A stretch of 64,000 nucleotides of DNA from Rhodoferax bucti. Its GTDB lineage: Bacteria > Pseudomonadota > Gammaproteobacteria > Burkholderiales > Burkholderiaceae_C. Where the stretch lies: assembly GCF_005876985.1 (NCBI RefSeq), contig NZ_VAHD01000005.1:119866-183865 (forward strand). Direction: 5' to 3'. The notes beneath the pieces are model-generated. The model searched no databases and was not told the origin of the DNA. It was given only the letters and a program-made list of their open reading frames with translations. The translations under genes and the position numbers were made by a program. Of this stretch, positions 1-6,773 are shown one piece after another (the stretch's first letter is position 1; the number at the start of each line of letters is the position of its first letter).

Positions 1-771
1 TACAACGCAGCACAGTCCGACGAAAATATGCGGCTGTCCATGCTGGCGGTAGATACCCATGGGTATACCTTTGTCGCGATGACCATGAGCAAGCTGCTGG
101 GGTTTGACCTGTGCCCCCAAATGCGAGATCTCGCGGAACGCCGGCTGTACCTCCCTCGATCTGTGAAGCTGCCCGAGAACCTGGAACGCATCGCGCTTAC
201 CAATGTGTCGGAACGGGCAATTCATAAAGGGTGGGATGAGTTGCTGCGTCTGATTGCTTCCATTCGCAGCGGTCGGCTGACGCCCAAGGAAGCGCTGGAG
301 AAGATGGGGACGTCAGCCCAGGGTGATCCCTTGCACAAGGCGGCTGACCAGTTGGGGCGCTCGTTGCGGACCTTGTTTTTGTGTGACTACTTCAGCAATC
401 CTGAGTTTCGCCGCGAAATGCACACCCTACTGAACCGCGGGGAGTCAGTCCACCAACTGCAGCGGGCCATCTATTTCGGCCGGTTGGCCGCAGAGCGCGG
501 ACGCCGGCGAGACGAGATCCGGGCGATTTCTGGTTCACACGCGCTCTTGACCAATCTGGTCATAGCCTGGAACACCATGAAGATGCAGCATGTCGTGGAT
601 CGCTGGCGCAAAGAAAAACACCCGATTGAGGATGCCTGGCTGCGCCGCATGGGGCCGGTGCATTTTGGGCACATCAATTTCCGAGGTTTGATGGCCTTTG
701 GTGTGGAGCGGTATGCGGATGCTTTGCTGGATCAGCCGCCCCAAAAACGCAGGGCTGGTGGTGGTGCTTAA
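1..771 (+). CDS. tnpA: Tn3-family transposase, C-terminal part (5' end outside window)
   Basis: The frame is open from base 1, so this is the C-terminal part of a longer protein; the first ATG at 28 is internal. The visible 257 residues have the features of the DDE catalytic end of Tn3-family TnpA: the AVDTHGYT block with a probable catalytic Asp, a GFDLCPQMRDL segment, the helical NLVIAWNTMKMQ stretch and the closing HINFRGLMAFGVERYA region, which matches the HIN-xxG motif near the family C-terminus. Family members are about 950-1000 residues and catalyse replicative transposition. The stop is at 769-771. No clear 38-bp Tn3 terminal repeat was recognised in the bases after the stop, so the element's right end is not located. 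The family call is secure; whether the transposon is intact is unknown because most of it lies outside. Confidence 0.85.
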   Translation, partial: YNAAQSDENMRLSMLAVDTHGYTFVAMTMSKLLGFDLCPQMRDLAERRLYLPRSVKLPENLERIALTNVSERAIHKGWDELLRLIASIRSGRLTPKEALEKMGTSAQGDPLHKAADQLGRSLRTLFLCDYFSNPEFRREMHTLLNRGESVHQLQRAIYFGRLAAERGRRRDEIRAISGSHALLTNLVIAWNTMKMQHVVDRWRKEKHPIEDAWLRRMGPVHFGHINFRGLMAFGVERYADALLDQPPQKRRAGGGA

Positions 772-1427
772 TTTTTAGGCGTTTCTGATTTGCGTGCTAT
801 TTGTAGCGGTTTGAAAAATAAAATTCATATAAATCAATAACTTACGAAATCAATGGATTTTGGGTGTTTCTGATTTGCGTGCTATTTGTAGCGGTTAGCT
901 TTTTTCGACCGCCTTTTGCGGATCTGGATTTTTTGGCTAATTCGAGCTTTTCTGGCCCAGATGCAAGAGGGCATGTACAAGCCCGCTCCGGAAGTATTTG
1001 TCTATTTTTTAGCATATGAACTTTGGACTCAACATCCTTCATAGGGACTATTTCTTGCAACAGTGAGCTGTATGTGCGCGTTAAATTTAATGCGCACATA
1101 AAGTTTGGCCGCCGGTGCAGCACCAACGACAGCACACGGACCGCTTGGTTGCAACAGCAGCGTTGCTATTCCTTTGTAGTTCCGTCCAGAAACGGAAAAG
1201 CCGCCAAGGTTGCGCATTGTGAAGAGGCGTGGCGGCTATGTTGAGCCAGATTTTACTTTACGCGGGGCAATGCGCCCACCATGCTCTGTCTGATAAGAGC
1301 TTTAATTCGATCCTTTAACAACCAAAACAATGATTAACGGTTGTATTTGCACCCGTTACAGGAATCCAGTTTTTTAGTTTGAGAGGCTTCATCTGGAGCC
1401 ACCCCGAATGTGCTTTTTTGATAGCCC
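772..1427. other. Gene-free region with a 30-bp palindrome
   Basis: No convincing gene. Besides the direct repeats it holds a near-perfect 30-bp palindrome at 1071-1100 (TATGTGCGCG through TGCGCACATA, 14 of 15 pairs match). It looks like a recombinase or regulator site rather than a terminator because no T-tract follows. A short minus-strand frame (842 to about 1045) is open but has no recognisable domain and is not called. Confidence 0.5.
781..896. repeat. 31-bp direct repeat, two copies (781-811 and 866-896)
   Basis: The same 31 bases, beginning GTTTCTGATTTGCG and ending TGTAGCGGTT, occur at 781-811 and 866-896, separated by 54 bp of AT-rich DNA, directly downstream of the tnpA stop. The last 19 bp of the first copy (794-812) recur in inverted orientation at 49096-49114. 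The core resembles short dispersed repeats common in Comamonadaceae genomes, but its function is unknown. It could be a remnant of a transposon end or a mobile REP-like unit. Confidence 0.8.
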
Positions 1428-3710
1428 TCAGACAATGACGGGGACGCGCACCGGCAAGGAATGTTGAACCCAGTTGCTGGCCTGCAGTGCTTGAAGGCCC
1501 TGGGTGTGCACCCTGGTATCACCATCGGTGGCACGCAAGGTCACCACAATGTAGGCGCGCAACGCCTGCTGCAAAGGTGGCTCAAAGGCGCGTAGCATCA
1601 ATTTCGCGTTCAGTGCCCATGCGTCACCTGATATTCCGTTCGGAAATGTGCGCCGGTGCACCTTGACCGGCGCCCATTTGCCGCCATATTCCACCTGCTC
1701 GGCTTCGTATCCCGCCGTACCTTCCTCGCCCAGGAGCGGTACCTTCCCTGTGAAGCCGTCTTCATCTTCCACACCAAAGCCCAGTTCCAGGTTGGCCCGG
1801 ACATACTCCGCACCATAGGCGGCGTTGAGTGGTGGTGCATAGGCCGCGGTAATGATGACTTCCGCGCGTAGCTTTCCGTTGTGCCGAAGTGCTGCGGGGA
1901 TGGGGTAGTCCGACTTTCTCCAGCGCCATGCCCCGGGAATAAGGCTGGCCTCAAATACCAAGGTGAAGCTATCGTCACGGTCAAACAGCACGCTCAGAGC
2001 ATCTTGGGGAAGACCGGCCCCAAAGTATCTGCGTTCCCATCCGGCATAGGCAGGGCTCGACAGCTGGCTCGCATGGACCATCAATGCTTTCACCAATGCT
2101 GGATTGGCTTGCAAGTTTGGGTGACCGTTCAACGACTGCCAAACATGGGCAGTCACGGCCGATGCCAACGGAGCCGCGAAGCTGGTACCGAAACTTGCGT
2201 AAGTAGCCCCATTTGGCGCGAGCACGTTAGTAGAGGTGGTGCCACCGCTCCATGGTGCATGCACGTTGCCGCCATGGTGAACGATGTCTGGTTTGGGAGT
2301 GAACACCGGTCCAGGTCCACGACGGGAATATGGTGCAGGCTCTCCGGCTCGGCTCAGGGTATCGGGTGCTTCGGCGTGGCTGATGGAGCCCACGGTCAAC
2401 GCTCGCACCGCATCGCCTGGTGTTGAAAGTCGGTCTTGCGTCATGGCCGCATCCGGTGGCCATGTGCGGCGCGGAGCGTCCAAATAGTTCCCTGCGGCCA
2501 CCACAAAAAGCACGTCATGTTGGTCAGACAACATGTCCAGAACCTGTGCCAATTCGCCAAACTGATCGGGATCACAGGGTGCATTCACTCCGAGCGAGAG
2601 GTTCCAGACTTTGATGTCGGGGCGCTTGGTGACAGCGTCTCTCAATCGCTCAACGATGTCAGACAGTCGGCTGCCACCGGTCTCCAAGGCTGCAACGTCA
2701 TGGACGACGCAAGGCGGGCAGGAAAAAACGGGATTCAGTGCCGTCCCACCCGCGACCAGAGATGCCACAGCATTGCCGTGCGCGTGATCGGTATCCGGCG
2801 GCAAAACATAAATATCGCGACTGGCGATCCAGGGGGTCAAAGCCGCATTGCCTGCGCCCGTACCGGAGTCGAAGACGGCAACTGTAGGCAGCGGGCCTTG
2901 TGGGAGGCCAAGCACAGGGGCCACCGGCATGGGAATGCCAGGCACACCGGTCGCCACGGGTTCGACCAAGGGTTCGGCATACACAGAGCGTATTCCGGGA
3001 TGATCCAGAATCATCTCTAACACAGGCTCGGGGAGCGCATCCAAGTCTTCCAGTTTCAACACAACGTCCGGCCCGGTTGCGCTCAAAGCGCTGAATCGCA
3101 CATCCAGCAGTTGAAGCAACGCTCTTAAATCGGTCTGTGCCGCATTGGTTGCTTGATCATCCCAAAAGCGGACCAATCGGACCAGTGCTTGGCCACTCTG
3201 GCGCAACACCAAAGTCCCCTCCGGGTTGCGCCGTTGGCGTGACCAGGGCTCTATCCGGAGGATGGCACTGATATTCGCTTTGAGGACTTTGGTATTGCCT
3301 TGGCTGATCAACTGTTCCAGCTGCTGAAAACCTGCTGCCGAACACCCCACCAGCATTTCGTCCAGATGTGCATGACCGGCGGAACCGAGGCCTGCTCGCT
3401 CCATGAGATGGATGGGGCGGTGTGATTTGGCGATGCCTTTTTCCCGCAGCCGGAACACCAAGGTGCTGTTCAGATTGGGATAGCGTTGCAGATGGTCCGC
3501 GAGTTCCGCGCGGGTGTTGTGCAACGTTTGAATCAATTCCTGGCGCAGGGCTGGAGTGACGGGGACAAGCTCTTTGGCACCACCACCACTGGCCTCGTAA
3601 TTCTGCAGGTCCGCTGCAGCGTGCGGAATCAGTACAAATGGATTCGATTCATTGGACCTGGGTATTGCGGCCGCGACTTCACCTGCGGCGAGCCCCTTTC
3701 TTGTTGCCAT
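1428..3710 (-). CDS. ietS: Subtilisin-like serine protease (IetS-type) of a two-gene ATPase/protease system
   Basis: A 760-residue S8-family peptidase. The catalytic triad is visible: Asp281 in VAVFDSGTG, His311 in HAHGNAVASL and Ser510 in FGTSFAAP, with the oxyanion Asn408 in VVAAGN. About 270 residues precede the protease core and 230 follow it; there is no signal peptide, so it should act in the cytoplasm. The chosen start is the ATG at 3710, preceded by GGGAGAG; a longer frame to 3779 lacks such a site. The start lies inside the 3' end of the ATPase gene (32-bp overlap), so the two are translationally coupled. The pairing of AAA ATPase and subtilase matches IetAS, described as a stability/incompatibility toxin-antitoxin module on Agrobacterium Ti plasmids and later as an antiphage system. 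In that model the protease is the toxic partner. Identity as IetS rests on domain pair and order. Confidence 0.85.
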   Translation of the reverse strand: MATRKGLAAGEVAAAIPRSNESNPFVLIPHAAADLQNYEASGGGAKELVPVTPALRQELIQTLHNTRAELADHLQRYPNLNSTLVFRLREKGIAKSHRPIHLMERAGLGSAGHAHLDEMLVGCSAAGFQQLEQLISQGNTKVLKANISAILRIEPWSRQRRNPEGTLVLRQSGQALVRLVRFWDDQATNAAQTDLRALLQLLDVRFSALSATGPDVVLKLEDLDALPEPVLEMILDHPGIRSVYAEPLVEPVATGVPGIPMPVAPVLGLPQGPLPTVAVFDSGTGAGNAALTPWIASRDIYVLPPDTDHAHGNAVASLVAGGTALNPVFSCPPCVVHDVAALETGGSRLSDIVERLRDAVTKRPDIKVWNLSLGVNAPCDPDQFGELAQVLDMLSDQHDVLFVVAAGNYLDAPRRTWPPDAAMTQDRLSTPGDAVRALTVGSISHAEAPDTLSRAGEPAPYSRRGPGPVFTPKPDIVHHGGNVHAPWSGGTTSTNVLAPNGATYASFGTSFAAPLASAVTAHVWQSLNGHPNLQANPALVKALMVHASQLSSPAYAGWERRYFGAGLPQDALSVLFDRDDSFTLVFEASLIPGAWRWRKSDYPIPAALRHNGKLRAEVIITAAYAPPLNAAYGAEYVRANLELGFGVEDEDGFTGKVPLLGEEGTAGYEAEQVEYGGKWAPVKVHRRTFPNGISGDAWALNAKLMLRAFEPPLQQALRAYIVVTLRATDGDTRVHTQGLQALQASNWVQHSLPVRVPVIV

Positions 3711-4845
3711 TGTTCTCTCCCTTTTCCGCTTGGATGATACTGGTGATCTTGCGGGTCGAGTGGCTGTACATGGCGCCAAGTACTCGCAGTGAGAAACGGT
3801 CTGGTGCCCATTGGCGCAGCCACGCGATCTCTTGCTCCGACGTGCTCAGGCGCTCCCCCAAGGCCAGGGCCTGAGCCAGGCCCAGGCGCCGATACAAGTC
3901 ACTTTCTTCAATGAGGGGTTGGCCAGCCAATATCGCTGTGCGTTTGGCATCCATGCAGACATGTTCAATGACAGCCCCCGTCGTTCCTGCCGACAGATGA
4001 CTCAGCTCGTCCCAATCAAGACCGTCGGGGGCAAACGAATTCAGCCATCGTTGCCATAGGGCCGTCCGCAGCCCCGCGTCTGGTAAAGGCATTGGCAGAT
4101 GAAACGCGAACCGTCTGCCGATGGCCGCGTCCAGGAGCTGATCATGGTTAGTGGCCGCCACAAGAATGGTGCTGTCGGGCAAGGCATCGATGTTTTGCAG
4201 CAACGCGATCACTACGCGTTGGAGTTCCCCAACGTCGCGCTCGTTACCACGCGCGCCCGCCAAGGCGTCAAACTCATCCAAAAACAGAATGCTGGGATTC
4301 TGCTCTGCGAAATCAAAAACCCTGCGTAGATTACGGCTGGTTTGCCCCAGCAAGCTGCTGACCAGAGTGTCACAGCGCACGGTCAGTAGCGGCAACTCTA
4401 ATTGAGCGGCTAGCCAGCGAGCCGTCTGCGTTTTGCCAGTACCTGGTGGACCATAGATCAATAGCCGGCTGGGTACGGCGGCGCCAGCCCTGGCCAATTC
4501 GTCGAAATGGCGGACGCATTGCAAGAACTCGTTCAGGCGTCCCTGTATGGCGCTGGGCAAAACCAGTTCAATATCCAGACTGCGCGGTCGACTCACATCG
4601 ACGGTATTCAAGCGGCTCTCGTTGTCGGTAGGAAGTTGTCCCAGACTGACACCGTGGCCCGCGTCTTGGGCGGAGACCAACGCCACTGGGGCTCGTGCCA
4701 AGCGCTCACGCAATTGGCGGGCTTGCTGGCGCTCGCCGTCTTGCTCAAGCTTGTCGGCCAGCAAGCCTGCGTAGCTGCTGGCCATGCTGGCGTTGGCTTT
4801 GAGCGCGCCGTCTAGAATTTTGAGAACTTCGGAGAGGTGTTGCAC
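3679..4845 (-). CDS. ietA: AAA ATPase (IetA-type), partner of the subtilisin-like protease
   Basis: A 388-residue AAA protein. It has Walker A at 132-139 (GPPGTGKT), Walker B at 186-191 (ILFLDE), a sensor Asn at 233 in AATNHD, and paired arginines at 244-245 in GRRFAF that fit arginine fingers. The first 95 residues are helical and probably recognise partner or substrate. The start used is a GTG at 4845, which has no clear Shine-Dalgarno. The frame stays open further upstream through two copies of a 21-bp repeat that would encode the heptad DKLKQKY, but no ATG, GTG or TTG is present there. In IetAS the ATPase is thought to restrain or direct the protease, acting as antitoxin or sensor. The next gene upstream is kfrA-like, which suggests a plasmid maintenance role. 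Confidence 0.85.
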   Translation of the reverse strand: MQHLSEVLKILDGALKANASMASSYAGLLADKLEQDGERQQARQLRERLARAPVALVSAQDAGHGVSLGQLPTDNESRLNTVDVSRPRSLDIELVLPSAIQGRLNEFLQCVRHFDELARAGAAVPSRLLIYGPPGTGKTQTARWLAAQLELPLLTVRCDTLVSSLLGQTSRNLRRVFDFAEQNPSILFLDEFDALAGARGNERDVGELQRVVIALLQNIDALPDSTILVAATNHDQLLDAAIGRRFAFHLPMPLPDAGLRTALWQRWLNSFAPDGLDWDELSHLSAGTTGAVIEHVCMDAKRTAILAGQPLIEESDLYRRLGLAQALALGERLSTSEQEIAWLRQWAPDRFSLRVLGAMYSHSTRKITSIIQAEKGENNGNKKGARRR

Positions 4846-4863
4846 TGCTTGAAACGGAAATTT

Positions 4864-4960
4864 GTATTTCTGTTTCAGTTTATCGTATTTCTGTTTCAGT
4901 TTATCGTATATCTGTTGCGCAAAATAGCATTTCTGTTTCGCGTTCTATGCATTTTGTTTC
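4864..4960. repeat. Phased 21-bp repeat array between kfrA and ietA
   Basis: Five related 11-bp elements (consensus ATTTCTGTTTC on the plus strand) begin at 4866, 4887, 4908, 4929 and 4950, exactly 21 bp apart, that is two helical turns. Units at 4866 and 4887 lie in two perfect 21-bp tandem copies (4864-4884 and 4885-4905). The unit at 4929 is exact; 4908 (ATATCTGTTGC) and 4950 (CATTTTGTTTC) are degenerate. An inverted relative (GAAACGGAAA) sits at 4851-4860. The array lies at the 5' side of ietA and 3' of kfrA. Same-face spacing suggests cooperative protein binding, most simply by the KfrA-like protein. Confidence 0.75.
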
Positions 4961-4990
4961 GGCTGAAATTTATCCGCATTGGCTTGGTGG

Positions 4991-6037
4991 CTACACAGCT
5001 CCGTCAGGTATGGCGCCCTCTGAAGGAGGTGTTGTGGCACTCAAGCGCTGCAGCATGCTCGCCACCACTCCCTCTTGAGCCAATGCGGCGGCTTTGGCTG
5101 CAGCCAGTTCCAACCCCAGAGTTTGATTCGCCCCTTGCAAGACCAGGAGTTTGGTCTGCATCTCGCCGGCGTTGTCCATCAGGGTTTGATTGGCCGCTGT
5201 CTCCGTCACCAGTTTTTGCCCCAATTCCTCGGTTCGCCGTTGTTCGAATGCCAAGGCGTCTTTCAGTGGCCTGAGCTTTCGCACCTCTTCCTGGACCTGA
5301 TGCAGTTCAGCCTGGACGCGAGACAGATCTCCCACCAGTCGGACGCCGTCCTGCTGGGTCCGCATGAGTTCTTGCTGCTTGCCCGTCAGGTTGTCATTGA
5401 CCTTGCGAAGTTCGGCTTGCAGGTACTGGACTTGCTGTTCATGTTGGCGTTGCTCCTGCTCTCGCTGTTCTTTGGCCGCGACACGGAAGTGCTCCAAAGC
5501 CTCCCGGGCATGTTGGTGCTTTTCCTCCAGCGACTGGCGGTGCTGCTCTTCGGCTCCCAGGCGCTCCTGCAGGTCCGCAACGCGCTGGTTGAGTTGCGCG
5601 ACCTCATGAGTCTTGTTTGACAGAGCCTCTTGGGTCTTGGCGTGATCAGCTTTTTCTGTACTCAGGCTACGCTGGGTCTGTTCCAACTGAGCTCGAACTG
5701 CCTGCCCCTCTGACTTCAGCGCGGCATTTTCTTTGTTGGCCCAGGCAAGACTCGCTGCACTCACGGCTAAGGCATCGGCTGAACGTGCATCTGCTTCTTC
5801 GTTCAAGCGGGCAGCAAGGCGACCGACCAAGTCTTGGATGGCTTCACTGACCGCTACTTTGGTGCCCGTGGTGCCACCTTCTTCCTCTTCAATCTCCTTC
5901 AAATACCGGTGAATGGTGGTCTTGGAGCCGGTACCCAATTCCGCACGTATGGCGTCAATGGACGGGTTGAGCCCCTTGGTCAGCAGCTTGTCGCGCGCCC
6001 GCAGCACCTCAGACTTGTATATTCCTGATCTGGCCAT
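4991..6037 (-). CDS. kfrA: KfrA-like DNA-binding protein with long coiled coil
   Basis: A 348-residue protein. The first 60 residues (ARDKLLTKGLNPSIDAIRAELG then GSKTTIHRYLKEIE, read as separate segments) fit the KfrA_N helix-turn-helix domain. Residues from about 95 to 330 are a nearly uninterrupted coiled coil rich in Gln, Glu, Lys and Ala. KfrA proteins of plasmids such as RK2 are autoregulated DNA-binding proteins with long coiled coils, connected to plasmid stability and to partition. The gene runs in the same direction as ietA-ietS, 145 bp upstream of ietA, and the phased 21-bp array occupies that gap. A second set of repeats lies before its own start (6060-6150), which suits autoregulation. 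Confidence 0.82.
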   Translation of the reverse strand: MARSGIYKSEVLRARDKLLTKGLNPSIDAIRAELGTGSKTTIHRYLKEIEEEEGGTTGTKVAVSEAIQDLVGRLAARLNEEADARSADALAVSAASLAWANKENAALKSEGQAVRAQLEQTQRSLSTEKADHAKTQEALSNKTHEVAQLNQRVADLQERLGAEEQHRQSLEEKHQHAREALEHFRVAAKEQREQEQRQHEQQVQYLQAELRKVNDNLTGKQQELMRTQQDGVRLVGDLSRVQAELHQVQEEVRKLRPLKDALAFEQRRTEELGQKLVTETAANQTLMDNAGEMQTKLLVLQGANQTLGLELAAAKAAALAQEGVVASMLQRLSATTPPSEGAIPDGAV

Positions 6038-6059
6038 ACTCCACCTTTATTTGATACTA

Positions 6060-6085
6060 ATTACATACCACGATATTACATACCA
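6060..6085. promoter_or_regulatory. 11-bp direct repeat upstream of kfrA (candidate operator)
   Basis: The sequence ATTACATACCA occurs at 6060-6070 and 6075-6085, 15 bp apart, starting 23 bp before the kfrA start. Position and repetition suit a KfrA or other repressor site; the assignment is inference. Confidence 0.5.
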
Positions 6086-6125
6086 AACATAAAGGAATTA
6101 AGGTTTAAAATTCTTTAAATTTGAG

Positions 6126-6150
6126 ATTTGATAATGGTGGATTATCAAAT
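6126..6150. promoter_or_regulatory. Perfect inverted repeat between kfrA and the MerR gene
   Basis: Ten-base arms ATTTGATAAT and ATTATCAAAT flank a 5-bp centre. There is no T-tract, so an operator is more likely than a terminator. It lies 89 bp upstream of kfrA and 115 bp beyond the 3' end of the MerR-family gene. Confidence 0.5.
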
Positions 6151-6264
6151 GTGATTGTCAAAAAACTATTTCCAGTCTCAATTGTGGATGTGGCCTATCG
6201 AGCGGGATTTTTTTGACACAGATGTGCCCCGAATCGCCATACGCGGCGGTGAATGTCCAAGTCT

Positions 6265-6681
6265 CTATAAAGCAGAAACAGCCTCTCCGGTGTGCGACAA
6301 GGTATTGAGAATTCCGCACTCCTTCGATGTTCGGGCACTGCTGCACGATCTGCGCAATTCCATCAACTCTCGTTCCAATTCACGCAGTTCTTTGACTTTG
6401 GCCTGGACTTGGGCGATATGTGAGTCGACCAAGGCATTGACGTCGCTGCAGTCGAGGTTTGGGTGGTCGCGAAAGCTCAACAGCTTCCGGATTTCGTCCA
6501 GCGTCATATCTTTGGTCCGACAGCGCCGAATGAATAGCAAGCGCTGCAGGTGCGTATCGCTATACAACCTGAAATTGCCATCGCTGCGCACGGGCTCTGG
6601 GAGCAACCCTTCCGACTCATAGAACCGCACGGTTTGCACCAAACAGTCAGCCTTCTTAGCCAATTTACCTATCCGCAGCAT
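6265..6681 (-). CDS. pbrR: MerR-family Pb(II)/Cd(II)-responsive regulator
   Basis: A 138-residue MerR-family activator. The N-terminal winged helix (MLRIGKLAKKADCLVQTVRFYE) is typical. A dimerisation helix runs from about 80 to 112 and the metal loop follows. The three cysteines Cys78, Cys113 and Cys122 sit where PbrR-type proteins place their Pb/Cd ligands, with the CGIL sequence near the end. It lacks the His-rich tail of some CadR proteins. It is divergent from the P-type ATPase gene at 6774 and faces a MerR-type promoter at 6703-6733, which it should activate when metal is bound. PbrR versus CadR cannot be decided from sequence alone. Confidence 0.88.
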   Translation of the reverse strand: MLRIGKLAKKADCLVQTVRFYESEGLLPEPVRSDGNFRLYSDTHLQRLLFIRRCRTKDMTLDEIRKLLSFRDHPNLDCSDVNALVDSHIAQVQAKVKELRELERELMELRRSCSSARTSKECGILNTLSHTGEAVSAL

Positions 6682-6702
6682 GATCTCCGCCTCACAAAAG
6701 AC

Positions 6703-6733
6703 TTGACTCTATACCTACTAGAGAGTTTTCAAT
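6703..6733 (+). promoter_or_regulatory. MerR-type promoter/operator for the cadA operon
   Basis: A TTGACT -35 box at 6703-6708 and a TTCAAT -10 box at 6728-6733 are separated by 19 bp, the overlong spacer typical of MerR-activated promoters. The spacer holds the dyad ACTCT...AGAGT. It is shared with the start region of the divergent regulator gene. Confidence 0.85.
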
Positions 6734-6773
6734 AGGGGCATCCGGAATAACCCTCCCAATCGAGAGCGAACCT

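Noticed and set aside
842..1135. Minus-strand 97-codon frame over the repeat region
   Set aside because: It spans the direct repeat and the palindrome, whose coding is forced by symmetry, and shows no domain or good start.
5075..5620. Plus-strand 181-codon frame
   Set aside because: Antisense shadow of the kfrA coiled coil; Leu/Cys/Phe-rich translation without domains.
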